The notes beneath the pieces were generated by a model. That model was not told the origin of the DNA, did no database searches, and worked only from the letters and a program-made list of their open reading frames with translations. Below are positions 24,702 through 34,224 of a stretch of 64,000 nucleotides of DNA, piece after piece. The translations under genes and the position numbers were made by a program. Origin of the DNA: Shimia sp. (GTDB taxonomy: Bacteria; Pseudomonadota; Alphaproteobacteria; Rhodobacterales; Rhodobacteraceae); assembly GCF_022448905.1 (NCBI RefSeq), contig NZ_JAKVCW010000008.1, forward strand, positions 1 to 64,000, read 5' to 3'. Numbering within the stretch: position 1 is the stretch's first letter; each line of letters begins with the position of its first letter.

Positions 24702-26611
24702 GTCCGTCCAAACAGCCGCTCAATATCGGCCAGTTTCAATTCCACATAGGTTGGCCGCCCGTGGTTGCATTGCCCGGAATGCGGCGTCGCCTCCATCTCC
24801 CGCAGCAGCGCGTTCATCTCTTCGCCCCGCATCCGCCGCCCCGAGCGGATCGAGCCATGACAGGCCACACGACTGAGGATCGCCTCCAGCTTGGCCTGCA
24901 CCAACATACTTTCGCCCGCATCATCCAGCTCATCGAGAATATCAAGCACCATGGCCCGCGCATTCACCTCGCCCAAGAGCGCAGGGGTTTCGCGCACCGC
25001 CACCGCGCCGCCGCCAAAAGCCTCAATCGTCAGCCCCAGCTTGGACAGTTCGTCGGCCACGGTCATGATCCGCGCGCAGTCGCCTTCCGAGAGTTCAACA
25101 ATCTCGGGAATTAACAAGGCCTGCGCCGCCACGCCGTTCTCCGCCATCTGACGTTTGAGTTTCTCGTAAACCAGCCGCTCATGTGCCGCGTGCTGATCGA
25201 CAATCACCATGCCGGTCTCGGTCTGCGCCACGATGTAATTCTCATGCACCTGCGCCCGCGCCGCGCCCAGCGGCAGCCCTTCGGCAGGCACCTCCTGTGC
25301 AACCTCGGTCTCCACCGGTTCCACCCGCGCGGAATAGGCCTCGGTCAAATCCGCAAACCCCGGCTCTTGCGGCAATGGCGCCTGCGCCTGATAGGCTGCT
25401 GTGCGGGCGCCCAAACTTGGCCGATCCATTTGGTAAACCCGAGCAGGACCCGCGGGCGCGCTAGGCGTCGCCCCCAAAGCGCCCATGTGGCCGAGCGGTT
25501 CCGGTTTGAAAGCATCCAACGTCGAGTTTGCCACCGTGGTCGACGCACGGTGGCCTGCTTCCGCCAAGGCATGGCGCAAGCTCGACACAATCAGCCCGCG
25601 CGCCAGCCCCGGATCACGGAACCGCACCTCGGATTTGGCTGGGTGCACGTTCACATCCACCAGATGTGGATCACAATCAATGAACAGCGCCGCCGCCGGA
25701 TGGCGATCCCGGCTCAGGTAGTCAAAATACGCCCCGCGCAGCGCGCCGACGAGCAGTTTGTCCTTCACCGGACGCCCGTTCACAAACAGATACTGCGCCA
25801 CCGACGACCCGCGCGAATAAGTTGGCAGCGCCGCATAACCAATCAGCCGCAGCCCCTCCCGCTCCGCATCAATCTTCAGTGCGTTTTCGGCAAACTCCTT
25901 GCCCAATATCCGCGCCAACCGGCCATGCAGCGCGTCAAACAGGTCGCCGTTTTCGGCCTCCACGCGGAAGGTCACGCGGCCTTCGCCCCCGCCGGTCACA
26001 TCGCGCAATGTGAAGCCTACAAACGGCTCCGCCATCGCCAGACGCTTGACCACATCGGTAATCGCCTGCGCCTCCGCCCGATCGGACCGCATAAATTTCA
26101 ACCGCGCCGGCGTGGCGTAAAACAGATCACGCAATTCCACGATGGTGCCGCCGGACAGTGCCGCCGGTTTCACCGCGCTCATCGCGCCACCTTCCACAGA
26201 AATCTGCGCCGCAGACGCTTTGCCAACCCGGCTGGTGATGCTCAACCGTCCTACCGCGCCCAAGCTAGGCAACGCCTCTCCGCGAAAGCCAAAGGTGTGA
26301 ATATCCAGCAGGTCCGTGCCATCAATCTTGGACGTCGCATGGCGCGACAGCGCCAACGGCAGTTGTTCCTCGGTGATGCCACAGCCATCATCGGTGATGC
26401 GGATCAGCGTCTTGCCGCCGTCAGCATAGGCAATTTCAATCCGCCGACTGCCCGCATCAATGGCGTTTTCCACCAGTTCTTTCACCGCAGAAGCTGGACG
26501 TTCGACCACCTCACCGGCAGCAATTCGGTTTATCGCAGCGTCGTCCAGTTGCCGAATAACAGGCAAGGAAGGAGCGTTTTCGGAGCTTATATTGGGGTTA
26601 TCCACAGGCAT
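24698..26611 (-). CDS. mutL: DNA mismatch repair protein MutL (endonuclease type)
   Basis: A 637-residue GHKL ATPase that links MutS mismatch recognition to strand incision. N-terminal motifs are [11 protein letters not shown] (motif I), DDGCGI (motif II) and [15 protein letters not shown] (motif III). The C-terminal domain carries [12 protein letters not shown], which matches the DQHA-x2-E-x4-E metal site of nicking MutL proteins; this fits bacteria without MutH. The region between, about 340-450, is Pro/Ala rich linker. I chose ATG 26611 since the conserved [18 protein letters not shown] begins about 17 residues later; no clear ribosome site is seen. It overlaps rmuC. Confidence 0.95.
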   Translation of the reverse strand: MPVDNPNISSENAPSLPVIRQLDDAAINRIAAGEVVERPASAVKELVENAIDAGSRRIEIAYADGGKTLIRITDDGCGITEEQLPLALSRHATSKIDGTDLLDIHTFGFRGEALPSLGAVGRLSITSRVGKASAAQISVEGGAMSAVKPAALSGGTIVELRDLFYATPARLKFMRSDRAEAQAITDVVKRLAMAEPFVGFTLRDVTGGGEGRVTFRVEAENGDLFDALHGRLARILGKEFAENALKIDAEREGLRLIGYAALPTYSRGSSVAQYLFVNGRPVKDKLLVGALRGAYFDYLSRDRHPAAALFIDCDPHLVDVNVHPAKSEVRFRDPGLARGLIVSSLRHALAEAGHRASTTVANSTLDAFKPEPLGHMGALGATPSAPAGPARVYQMDRPSLGARTAAYQAQAPLPQEPGFADLTEAYSARVEPVETEVAQEVPAEGLPLGAARAQVHENYIVAQTETGMVIVDQHAAHERLVYEKLKRQMAENGVAAQALLIPEIVELSEGDCARIMTVADELSKLGLTIEAFGGGAVAVRETPALLGEVNARAMVLDILDELDDAGESMLVQAKLEAILSRVACHGSIRSGRRMRGEEMNALLREMEATPHSGQCNHGRPTYVELKLADIERLFGRT

Positions 26612-26729
26612 AAGACGAAATCTAGCATGTTCCCCTTTGATTCTACCACCAAGATTGCGGTTCCTCTGCGTCGCTTTTTCCCAACCCGCTGTCGCTCTTT
26701 CTCTGGACAGGATCTCACCGCGACTCCAT

Positions 26730-26743
26730 AATTTGATCAAATT
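26730..26743. promoter_or_regulatory. Perfect 14-bp palindrome AATTTGATCAAATT, copy 1
   Basis: Lies 44 bp before the aminotransferase start in the mutL/aminotransferase divergent gap. The identical 14-mer recurs at 40834-40847 before an aldehyde dehydrogenase gene. It probably binds a dimeric regulator; the protein is unknown. Confidence 0.65.
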
Positions 26744-26787
26744 TCAAAACACGCAGGAATCACCCCTGCCGCTTAGGGAGCACAGCC

Positions 26788-28140
26788 ATGAAAGACGACA
26801 ACTTCCTGACGGAAAACAACGCCCGCCATCTCTGGCATCCGATGGGCGCACCAGCGGACAGCCACAGCACCCCACCCAAGATCATCAAAGGCGCGGAAGG
26901 GGTGAACATCACCGACATCGACGGCCATTCCACCGTGGATGCGGTGGGCGGCTTGTGGTGCGTCAACCTCGGCTACTCCAACGACGTGGTGAAAGAGGCC
27001 ATCGCCAAACAACTCTATGATCTGCCGTACTACTCCGCCTTTGCCGGGACCTCGAACCCACCGGCCATCGAGGCCTCCTATGCGGTGCGCGAGTTCTTCG
27101 CTGAGGACGGCATGTCGCGTGTGTTCTTCACCTCCGGTGGCTCGGACTCCGTGGAAACCGCCCTGCGTCTCTCCCGCCAGTACCACCGCCTGCGTGGCGA
27201 GCCGACCCGCACCAAATTCATCAGCCTTAAAAAAGGCTACCACGGCACGCACTTTGGCGGCGCGTCGGTAAATGGCAACAACCGTTTCCGCATCAACTAC
27301 GAACCGCTGCTGCCCGGCTGTTTCCACCTGCCGTCGCCCTATACCTACCGCAACCCGTTCCACGAAAGCGATCCGGCCCAGCTGGCGCAAAACATCGCCG
27401 CCGCTTTTGAGGACGAGATCGCCTTCCAAGACCCAAAAACCATCGCCGCCTTCATCATGGAGCCGATCCAGGGCGCGGGTGGTGTGATTGTGCCAGACGC
27501 CTCTTTCATGAAGCTGATGCGGGAGATTTGTGATCGCCATGGCATCCTGATGATTTCTGACGAAGTCATCACCGGCTTTGGCCGCACCGGCGACTGGTCC
27601 GGTGCGCGGCACTGGGGTGTGCAGCCTGACATGATGACCACCGCCAAGGGCATCACCTCCGGCTACTTCCCAGTTGGTGCCTGCATGGTCGGCGACAAAG
27701 TTGCCGACGTGTTTGAAAACGACCAAACCGGCGAAGCGGGTATCTTCCACGGCTACACCTACTCGGCTCATCCGGTTGGCTCCGCCGCCGTGATTGCCAC
27801 TTTGGCAGAGACCACCCGTCTCGACCTGAAGACCAACGCCGCCGCCCGTGGCACGCAACTGTTTGAAGGCGTGAAAAAGCTGGCTGAGAAATACGACATC
27901 ATCGGCGACATACGTGGCGGTCACGGCCTCATGACCGGCATCGAGCTGGTCTCTGACGCCACCGCCAAAACCCCGATGGACATGGCCACCATGAAAAAGA
28001 TCCATGAGGCCACCTATCAGGCCGGCTCCATGGTCCGCCTTGGCGCGCATAACATCCTGATGTCCCCACCGCTGACCATTTCCGAGGGCGAGGTGAACAC
28101 CATCCTCTCCGCTTTGGACACCGGCTTCGCATCCGCCTAA
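26788..28140 (+). CDS. Class III (omega) aminotransferase
   Basis: A 450-residue PLP enzyme of fold type I, class III. The N terminus NARHLWHPMGAP and DIDGHSTVDAVGGLWCVNLGY are typical of omega-amino acid:pyruvate and related aminotransferases. PLP-site marks are SGGSDSVETALRL (phosphate cup), KKGYHGTHFG, ISDEVITGFGRTG with the Asp that binds the pyridine nitrogen, and the Schiff-base lysine in TTAKGITSGYFP. The substrate could be beta-alanine, hypotaurine, a polyamine or similar; sequence alone does not decide. It is not the closest match to the taurine aminotransferase pattern of the 47.7-kb gene. The shared palindrome with the 40.9-kb aldehyde dehydrogenase suggests an amine-to-acid route. 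Confidence 0.88.
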   Translation: MKDDNFLTENNARHLWHPMGAPADSHSTPPKIIKGAEGVNITDIDGHSTVDAVGGLWCVNLGYSNDVVKEAIAKQLYDLPYYSAFAGTSNPPAIEASYAVREFFAEDGMSRVFFTSGGSDSVETALRLSRQYHRLRGEPTRTKFISLKKGYHGTHFGGASVNGNNRFRINYEPLLPGCFHLPSPYTYRNPFHESDPAQLAQNIAAAFEDEIAFQDPKTIAAFIMEPIQGAGGVIVPDASFMKLMREICDRHGILMISDEVITGFGRTGDWSGARHWGVQPDMMTTAKGITSGYFPVGACMVGDKVADVFENDQTGEAGIFHGYTYSAHPVGSAAVIATLAETTRLDLKTNAAARGTQLFEGVKKLAEKYDIIGDIRGGHGLMTGIELVSDATAKTPMDMATMKKIHEATYQAGSMVRLGAHNILMSPPLTISEGEVNTILSALDTGFASA

Positions 28141-28218
28141 AATCCCTGCGGCTCGGGGCCCATCGCTCCGGGCCACGTGCTCCAGACGCTCGTTAACCTG
28201 ACGTGGACGTCACTTTTT

Positions 28219-28261
28219 GCACCTCCGCAAAACAGTCGCGATACCGACGTAATACCGACGT
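28219..28261. repeat. 43-bp element with three 11-bp units, copy 1 (before sulP)
   Basis: GCACCTCCGC followed by AAAACAGTCGC, GATACCGACGT and AATACCGACGT. The copy at 61077-61119 has the same length and differs at 4 of 43 positions. It lies 130 bp before the sulP start. Confidence 0.75.
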
Positions 28262-28339
28262 CCCATCCGGCCAAGCGAACTGCGTTAACCTTTGAGCCGC
28301 GTCCCTATCTGCCAACAAGTTTTCCCGTAAGGGTTTTTT

Positions 28340-28357
28340 TATTCCATTTTTGGAATA
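28340..28357. promoter_or_regulatory. Inverted repeat fitting the SqrR/BigR operator ATTC-N8-GAAT
   Basis: TATTCCATTTTTGGAATA is a perfect inverted repeat (7-bp arms, 4-bp centre) and includes ATTC (28341-28344), 8 bases and GAAT (28353-28356). It overlaps a TATATA-like -10 sequence 34 bp before sulP. ArsR-type persulfide sensors SqrR and BigR are known to bind this pattern; no such regulator gene lies in the window. Confidence 0.55.
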
Positions 28358-28391
28358 TATAGAGTGCACCCGCGACTCTCATGAGGCCCCC

Positions 28392-30125
28392 ATGCCACAC
28401 CAGCTCAAGCGTTACTTCCCGATCCTAGATTGGGTAAAAACCTATGACCGTCAGATACTTGGCGCCGACCTTATGGCCGCCGTAATCGTGACGATCATGC
28501 TGATTCCGCAATCTCTGGCCTACGCCCTGCTCGCCGGTCTGCCGCCCGAAGTGGGCCTTTATGCCTCCATCCTGCCACTAGTCGCCTACGCCATCTTCGG
28601 CACCTCCCGCGTGCTCGCCGTCGGCCCCGTCGCCGTGGTCTCCCTGATGACCGCCACCGCCCTCGGAAACGTCGCTTTACAAGGCACAACAGACTACCTG
28701 ATCGCGGCCATCTCACTGGCCTTCATGTCCGGCGTCATGCTCACCCTGATGGGCGTCTTACGCCTTGGTTTCCTTGCCAATTTCCTGTCCCATCCGGTGA
28801 TCGCAGGCTTCATCACCGCCTCCGGACTCCTGATCGCCACAAGCCAGTTGAAACACATCCTCGGCATCACCGCCCACGGCCATACTTTGCCCGATTTGCT
28901 GGGATCTTTGGTGACTCATTTGCCAGAAGCCAACCTCTACACAGTTACCCTTGGCGTAACCGCCTTGGCCTTCCTCTTCTGGACCCGCAAAGGCCTCAAA
29001 CCGCTCCTGCTCAAGCTCGGCGCCGGTCCTCGCCTCGCGGACGTCCTCACCAAAGCCGGCCCCGTCGTCGCCGTCGCCGCCACCACGCTGTCCGTATATG
29101 TCTTTGATCTTGCGGGGAAAGGCGTGGCCATCGTTGGCACCGTACCAACCGGCTTGCCGCCACTTTCAGCCCCCAGTTTCTCCCCGGACTTGTGGTCCCA
29201 ACTCTTCTTGGCCGCACTCCTGATCTCCATCATCGGCTTCGTTGAAAGTGTCTCTGTCGCCCAGACCCTCGCCGCCAAACGCCGCCAGCGCATCGACCCG
29301 GACCAGGAACTCATCGGCCTCGGCACCTCCAACATTGCCTCAGCGATTTCAGGTGGTTACCCGGTCACCGGCGGATTTGCCCGCTCGGTTGTGAACTTCG
29401 ACGCAGGCGCACAAACCCCCGCCGCCGGGGCCTTCACCGCCGTCGGCATCGCCGGTGCCGCGCTTTTCCTGACCCCGCTATTGTTCTTCCTGCCCAAAGC
29501 CACCCTCGCCGCCACCATCATCGTCGCCGTGCTCAGCCTCGTCGACCTCTCTATACTGCGCCACGCTTGGGGCTATTCCCGCGTTGATTTTGCCGCCGTC
29601 GCCACCACCATTGCACTCACATTGGGCCTTGGCGTCGAGGTTGGTGTCAGCGCCGGTGTGATCCTCTCCATCGCCTTGCATCTCTACAAAACCAGCCGTC
29701 CGCATGTGGCGGAGGTCGGCCTTGTGCCCGGAACACAGCACTTCCGTAACATCCTGCGCCACACGGTAAAAACCGCACCGCACTTGGTCACGCTGCGCAT
29801 TGACGAAAGCCTGTATTTCGCCAACGCACGATTCTTGGAAGACTATGTCTATGACCGCGTGGTCTGTGACCAACCGATCACCGATGTGGTGCTCATGGCC
29901 TCAGCTGTGAACGAGATCGACATGAGCGCGCTGGAAAGCCTTGAGGCGATCAACAGCCGCCTCAAAGAACTCGACATCCGCCTGCATTTCTCAGAGGTCA
30001 AAGGCCCCGTCATGGACCGTCTCAAGCGCAGCCATTTCCTCGAAGACCTAAGCGGCGAGATCTTCCTGTCTCAATATGACGCGTGGACAGAACTCACCAC
30101 GACAGACAGCAGTCAAGCGGCCTAA
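28392..30125 (+). CDS. SulP family anion transporter with C-terminal STAS domain
   Basis: A 577-residue inner-membrane protein of the SulP (SLC26) family, which moves sulfate, bicarbonate and other anions. The membrane domain (about residues 20-420) begins DLMAAVIVTIMLIPQSLAYALLAGLPPEVGLY, the SulP signature, with GTSRVLAVGPVAVVS shortly after. A cytoplasmic STAS domain follows at about 440-560 (LRIDESLYFANARFLEDYV, with VVLMASAVNEIDMSALESL in the anti-sigma-antagonist-like core). I chose ATG 28392, preceded by GAGG, over an upstream ATG at 28350 that overlaps the operator. The ATTC-N8-GAAT operator suggests control by reactive sulfur. Confidence 0.93.
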   Translation: MPHQLKRYFPILDWVKTYDRQILGADLMAAVIVTIMLIPQSLAYALLAGLPPEVGLYASILPLVAYAIFGTSRVLAVGPVAVVSLMTATALGNVALQGTTDYLIAAISLAFMSGVMLTLMGVLRLGFLANFLSHPVIAGFITASGLLIATSQLKHILGITAHGHTLPDLLGSLVTHLPEANLYTVTLGVTALAFLFWTRKGLKPLLLKLGAGPRLADVLTKAGPVVAVAATTLSVYVFDLAGKGVAIVGTVPTGLPPLSAPSFSPDLWSQLFLAALLISIIGFVESVSVAQTLAAKRRQRIDPDQELIGLGTSNIASAISGGYPVTGGFARSVVNFDAGAQTPAAGAFTAVGIAGAALFLTPLLFFLPKATLAATIIVAVLSLVDLSILRHAWGYSRVDFAAVATTIALTLGLGVEVGVSAGVILSIALHLYKTSRPHVAEVGLVPGTQHFRNILRHTVKTAPHLVTLRIDESLYFANARFLEDYVYDRVVCDQPITDVVLMASAVNEIDMSALESLEAINSRLKELDIRLHFSEVKGPVMDRLKRSHFLEDLSGEIFLSQYDAWTELTTTDSSQAA

Positions 30126-31048
30126 ACCGCTGGCGCCCCGCTGCGATGCCGGTGGGGTGCAAAACACGCTGCAATAGCAAGAATAATCCCGGACACCGTA
30201 GCGATCATGCCCGCTGCGCTCACCGCATTGTCAAAACCCAACCACAATGGCCCATATCCGGCAAAGACATAACCAAAAACAGCAGAAAGCACTGCAAAAA
30301 CAACGCTCCAGCCCACCTGATGTTCCAACCGGTTGGTCATCAAACGCGCCGCCGCCGGCGGGCAAATGAACATCGCGATCACGATGATCGACCCCACCGC
30401 ATCAAACGCCGCCACCGCCGCCAAAGCCGCCACCATCACCAGCGCCACGCCCACACGGTTGGTCGCAATGCCCATGGCCTGCGCAAAACTCTCGTCAAAC
30501 GTGGACAACACCAGTGGTCGCCAAAACAGCCATAGGAACGCACAAACACCGAGCAACGCGATCACAACCCGGCCCAACTCCGGCGGCAACCCCGCCAAGG
30601 CAACGGGGTCAAGCAAGCTTTCCCAACCGATTGCATCCAGCCAGATCAAGCTCTCCAGATTGCCATACAGCGCGTGCTCCACGTCCAGATGCACAGAGGA
30701 CGTATCACTTTGTTCCAAAAGCAAAACACCGGCTGCAAACAATGTCGTAAAGGTTAGCCCCATTGCCGCGCCGGGCTCGATATTGCCCAGCCGCCGAATG
30801 GCTTCAATCATCACCACAGACACCAAAGCCGCCCCTGCCGCACCCAACATCATTGGCGCGGCCGCCACCACACCGGTGATCAAAAACGCCACCACAATGC
30901 CCGGCAGCACCACATGGGAAATCGCATCCCCAATCAGCGCCTGCTTACGCAGCACCAGAAAATTACCAGGCAATGCGCAAGCCACCGCTGCCAACACACC
31001 AATCAACATCGGCGTCAACGATAGTGGTACAAATTCTTCGCCACTCAT
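30122..31048 (-). CDS. sitD: Metal ABC transporter permease (SitD-like)
   Basis: A 308-residue integral membrane protein of the ABC-3 permease family (ZnuB/MntB/SitC-D). It has about eight to nine hydrophobic helices. The segment CALPGNFLVLRKQALIGDAISHVVLPGIVVAFL near the N terminus is the family signature, with GDAISH as the part contacting the ATPase. It is the last gene of a four-gene minus-strand operon and overlaps the preceding permease by 4 bp. Its stop is 4 bp inside the convergent sulP end. Confidence 0.9.
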   Translation of the reverse strand: MSGEEFVPLSLTPMLIGVLAAVACALPGNFLVLRKQALIGDAISHVVLPGIVVAFLITGVVAAAPMMLGAAGAALVSVVMIEAIRRLGNIEPGAAMGLTFTTLFAAGVLLLEQSDTSSVHLDVEHALYGNLESLIWLDAIGWESLLDPVALAGLPPELGRVVIALLGVCAFLWLFWRPLVLSTFDESFAQAMGIATNRVGVALVMVAALAAVAAFDAVGSIIVIAMFICPPAAARLMTNRLEHQVGWSVVFAVLSAVFGYVFAGYGPLWLGFDNAVSAAGMIATVSGIILAIAACFAPHRHRSGAPAV

Positions 31049-32250
31049 GATGCCACCCCCTGCGGTCCGCCAATGCGTTGATCTATTTCCGAAATTTGAT
31101 CGCCAGTCAGCACGGTCTCAATGTCGCGCAACCCGTCGTAAAGCGCGGCGGCACTCTCAAATGCTTGATCCGCCCGCACGAGCTCCCAGCGCTTTTCGTC
31201 CCGCAACGCCTTCGCAGCACGTGCCCGTCCTGCTTCGGTTGGGACGCCATCGGCATGCGCCAGCCCAGCCTGTTTCAACAGGCGCACCGTATATGCCTCA
31301 TAAATTGGCTGCCCCTGTGCTAAGGCAAGCAAACCTTGGCGCAGATGCACCCGCCGCTGAAACCGCACATGCCGCAAGTAAACTGCCAAAACCCCGCGAT
31401 TTGGCGCCAACAGCAGCGAAGCAACAAACAAGCCAAAGCTCACCAACACAATGATCGGCCCGGTAGGCATCGCCGGTGCCACGGCGGATAGCCCCGCACC
31501 AATCCAGGCGGCCAAACCACCGCAAAGTCCTGTAATCATCACCATATGATCGGTGCGCTCGGTCCAGAACCGCGCTGTGACCGGCGGAATGATCAGCATG
31601 GCCACAATCAGAATGAGCCCCACAATCTTCAGGCCAATCACAGTTACCGCCAATGCAAGCGCCATAATCGCGAGATCCATACGCCCGACGTTGATGCCGC
31701 GTGCCGCCGCATATTCCGGATCAAACGCCAACAACGTCATCGGACGCCGCAGGATCAGCACCGCCACCAGCGTCAGCGCGCCGCCGCCGGCAATCACCAA
31801 GGCATCGTTGAACAACATGCCCGCCGTAGCGCCAAGCAGGAAGCTTTCCAAACCGGCCGCGCGCCCTGCGCCCATGGTTTGGATCACCGTCAGCAACACA
31901 ATACCAAAGCCAAAAAACACTGACAGCACCGCGCCAATCGCGGCATCCTCGGACAAGCGCGTCCGTTGCGTGAGCCAACTCACACAGAGCAATCCAACCC
32001 AGGAGGACACCGCCGCGCCCAGTAACAAGCCCGGCAAGGCCCGCCCATCACCACCCAAAAGAACCATGAGCATAAAGGCAATGCCCACCCCAGGCAGGGT
32101 TGCGTGGCTGATCGCATCACTCACCAACGCCCGCTTGCGCAGGTACAAAAACGTCCCGGTTACCCCCGCCGCAATGCCCAGCAAGGTCGCACCAATGGTC
32201 ACCAGCGTGGCGTTATAGCCAAGCTGCAAAGTCAACGCATTCCAAAACAT
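31045..32250 (-). CDS. sitC: Metal ABC transporter permease with C-terminal extension (SitC-like)
   Basis: A 401-residue ABC-3 family permease. Residues about 1-285 are the membrane domain with the marks GTFLYLRKRALVSDAISHATLPGVGIAFM and ARGINVGRMDL. Residues about 290-401 form a soluble charged extension (from HVRFQRRVHLRQGLLALAQGQ) with helices resembling the winged-helix DtxR-like tails that some Mn/Fe transporter permeases carry. Such a tail may sense metal or just stabilise the complex; this is inference. It overlaps sitD by 4 bp and follows sitB by 3 bp. Confidence 0.9.
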   Translation of the reverse strand: MFWNALTLQLGYNATLVTIGATLLGIAAGVTGTFLYLRKRALVSDAISHATLPGVGIAFMLMVLLGGDGRALPGLLLGAAVSSWVGLLCVSWLTQRTRLSEDAAIGAVLSVFFGFGIVLLTVIQTMGAGRAAGLESFLLGATAGMLFNDALVIAGGGALTLVAVLILRRPMTLLAFDPEYAAARGINVGRMDLAIMALALAVTVIGLKIVGLILIVAMLIIPPVTARFWTERTDHMVMITGLCGGLAAWIGAGLSAVAPAMPTGPIIVLVSFGLFVASLLLAPNRGVLAVYLRHVRFQRRVHLRQGLLALAQGQPIYEAYTVRLLKQAGLAHADGVPTEAGRARAAKALRDEKRWELVRADQAFESAAALYDGLRDIETVLTGDQISEIDQRIGGPQGVAS

Positions 32251-32253
32251 GAG

Positions 32254-33060
32254 TTAGCCTGCTGCCAGCTCCAGCTGGTCGATCTGGCCAGTCGCCAACC
32301 GCCCGCCGTAGGTCTGGTTCAAGTTCTCAGACGTAAAGGCGTCATCCACCGTGCCTTCCGCCATCTTGCGTGTGTTGATCAGGAACACCCGGTCAAAATA
32401 ACTGCGTACCGTTGTCAGGTCGTGATGAACCGCCACAACGGTTTTGCCCTCAGAACGCAGGGACTTCAGCACATCAATGATGGCTTTTTCCGTCGCCGCA
32501 TCAACACCGGCAAAAGGCTCATCCAGCAAATAGAGATCCGCCTCCTGTGCCAGCGCTCGCGCGAGGAACACACGCTGTTGCTGCCCACCGGAAAGCTGCC
32601 CGATCTGGCGATCGGCAAAATCTGTCATGCCCACCCGCTCCAGACAGGCCCGCGCCTTTTCAATGTGATGCGGACGGATGCGACGCAGCAAGCCCAGCTC
32701 GCGATAGAGCCCCATCAGCACCACATCAATTACGCGGGTCGGGAAATCCCAATCCACGCTGGCGCGCTGCGGCACATAGGCAATGCGATGGCGCGCCGAT
32801 TGCAACGGTTTCCCGAAGACCAGAGCCTGGCCTGCCAGCGGCTGCACAATACCCAAAGCGGCCTTCAACAACGTGGATTTACCGGCACCGTTGGGGCCAA
32901 TGATCGCGGTCATCGAGCCCTCGGCCACCGTCATATCCACCGAGAACACCACCGGCTTCTGACCATAGGAGACGGTCATGCCCCGGATCACCATCGGGCT
33001 GTCCGCTGGGATCTCTGCTTTAGGCGTTGCGCCCATATTTGCTGCCACTTCCAGGCTCAT
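32254..33060 (-). CDS. sitB: Metal ABC transporter ATP-binding protein (SitB-like)
   Basis: A 268-residue ABC ATPase. Walker A is GPNGAGKSTLLKA (about residues 59-71), the signature motif LSGGQQQRVFLARAL, Walker B LYLLDEPFAGVD and the H-loop AVHHDL. These fit the metal (ZnuC/MntA/SitB) subfamily. A roughly 25-residue N-terminal lead precedes the domain. It lies 10 bp behind the binding-protein gene and 3 bp before the first permease gene, consistent with a sitABCD operon. Confidence 0.92.
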   Translation of the reverse strand: MSLEVAANMGATPKAEIPADSPMVIRGMTVSYGQKPVVFSVDMTVAEGSMTAIIGPNGAGKSTLLKAALGIVQPLAGQALVFGKPLQSARHRIAYVPQRASVDWDFPTRVIDVVLMGLYRELGLLRRIRPHHIEKARACLERVGMTDFADRQIGQLSGGQQQRVFLARALAQEADLYLLDEPFAGVDAATEKAIIDVLKSLRSEGKTVVAVHHDLTTVRSYFDRVFLINTRKMAEGTVDDAFTSENLNQTYGGRLATGQIDQLELAAG

Positions 33061-33070
33061 GGTCTTGTCC

Positions 33071-34033
33071 TTACGATCCCGCCGACAGGCGATTATTCAT
33101 ACCGCGTTCCGGTACATCCCCGCCCAGCGCATCGCTGATGATGGTGATGTTGTGGTCAATCATGCCCACATAGGTGCCCTCATAGGTTCCATTCGGCCCC
33201 ATCGCGTCCGAGAACAGCTCGCCACCAATCGCCACTTCATGGCCTTTGGCCGCCGCGCCTTCAACAAGCGCCCGAACGGTGCGATCTGACACGGAGCTTT
33301 CAACAAATACGGCTTTGATGTCGCGTTCGATCAATGTGTCCACCAAGCTGCTGATCCGATTCAAACCGGCCTCGCTCTCAGTGGAGATGCCCTGAACACC
33401 CAGAACCGAGAAACCGTAGGCCGCGCCAAAGTAGCCAAAGGCATCATGCGCTGTCAGCAGAATACGCGCCTCTTCCGGCACCGTGGTCAGCGACTTCTCT
33501 GCGTAGGCACTCAAGTCTGACAGCTCTGCAAGGAAGGTGTCGGCGTTGGCCACAAACTGCGCCTCTGCCGCGGGCATTTTCTCGATCAACGCATCACGCA
33601 CCCGTTCAGTTACAAACACCCACAGCTGTGGATCCATCCACACATGGGGGTCAAACTTATCGGCATAATCGTCATGTCCACGTAGCATCTCCCGAGGCAG
33701 CGTGTCGGTCACTGCAACAACCGTTCCCCGCTGCTCCAACTTGTGCATGAAGTCTTCCATTTGCGCTTCCAGATACAGGCCGTGCCACAACACAAGGTCA
33801 GCTTTGGTCATGGCAACAATATCTGTGCGGGTCTGACGGTAAGCGTGCGGGTCAACACCAGCGCCCATAAGCCCTTTGACCTCAACGGCATCCCCACCAA
33901 TACGCCGCGCGGTATCAGCAATCATACCCGTGGTCGCCACAACTTGCAGGGCCTCATCCGCAAACGACGGTGTCGCCGTGCTGAACATGGCAACGACTGC
34001 TGCCATCAAAAAATTTCGCCGAGGGAATCGCAT
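33071..34033 (-). CDS. sitA: Metal ABC transporter substrate-binding protein (SitA-like, cluster A-I)
   Basis: A 320-residue periplasmic binding protein. A Tat-like or Sec signal (RRNFLMAAVVAMF, cleavage near TPSFA) precedes the mature protein. Metal ligands expected for TroA/ZnuA/SitA are visible: His in GVDPHAYRQT, His in FDPHVWMDPQ, the Glu/His region ARILLTAHDAFGYFG and an acidic ligand near YVGMIDHN. The His-rich loop of zinc-specific ZnuA proteins is absent (only GHDDYADKF), which favours manganese or iron over zinc. AGGAG precedes the ATG. The gene order A-B-C-D and a Fur/Mur-like palindrome upstream support a sit-type manganese importer. Confidence 0.88.
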   Translation of the reverse strand: MRFPRRNFLMAAVVAMFSTATPSFADEALQVVATTGMIADTARRIGGDAVEVKGLMGAGVDPHAYRQTRTDIVAMTKADLVLWHGLYLEAQMEDFMHKLEQRGTVVAVTDTLPREMLRGHDDYADKFDPHVWMDPQLWVFVTERVRDALIEKMPAAEAQFVANADTFLAELSDLSAYAEKSLTTVPEEARILLTAHDAFGYFGAAYGFSVLGVQGISTESEAGLNRISSLVDTLIERDIKAVFVESSVSDRTVRALVEGAAAKGHEVAIGGELFSDAMGPNGTYEGTYVGMIDHNITIISDALGGDVPERGMNNRLSAGS

Positions 34034-34065
34034 TGTCTCTCCTATTGCGCTGTTTCTAGCTGATT

Positions 34066-34113
34066 ATGAGAACCATTCGCAAGTAAGTCAACGCAATTGC
34101 GACTTATTCTCAT
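34066..34113. promoter_or_regulatory. Large imperfect palindrome, Fur/Mur-type candidate, before sitA
   Basis: ATGAGAACCATTCGCA (34066-34081) and the reverse complement of 34098-34113 (ATGAGAATAAGTCGCA) match at 13 of 16 bases around a 16-bp centre. Half-sites begin ATGAGAA as in Fur-family boxes. In Rhodobacter the Fur/Mur protein controls sitABCD, which fits; binding here is inferred. Confidence 0.55.
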
Positions 34114-34120
34114 CTTTTTG

Positions 34121-34136
34121 TTGACTAAATGGTCAA
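34121..34136. promoter_or_regulatory. RutR-type palindrome before deoC
   Basis: TTGACTAAATGGTCAA fits the published RutR consensus TTGACCAnnTGGTCAA with one mismatch. It lies 88 bp before the deoC start. RutR senses uracil and thymine, so control of a deoxynucleoside gene would be logical. It could also act as a -35 region (TTGACT). Confidence 0.45.
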
Positions 34137-34224
34137 AAAAGTAGCTGACGTGTCGTTCTGCGACTTGCCAAGGCCCATATTTCTGAGGCATTTTGGTCCC
34201 TGTTTTCCGCAACAGGATGGATCG

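Noticed and set aside
25181..26731. 516-codon plus-strand frame opposite mutL
   Set aside because: A shadow of mutL. It would also overlap the divergent control region, and its composition is dominated by Arg, His and Gln.
33640..33680. ZnuA-type zinc specificity of the binding protein
   Set aside because: The His-rich loop usual for zinc-specific ZnuA is missing, and gene order matches sitABCD, so manganese or iron is more likely.
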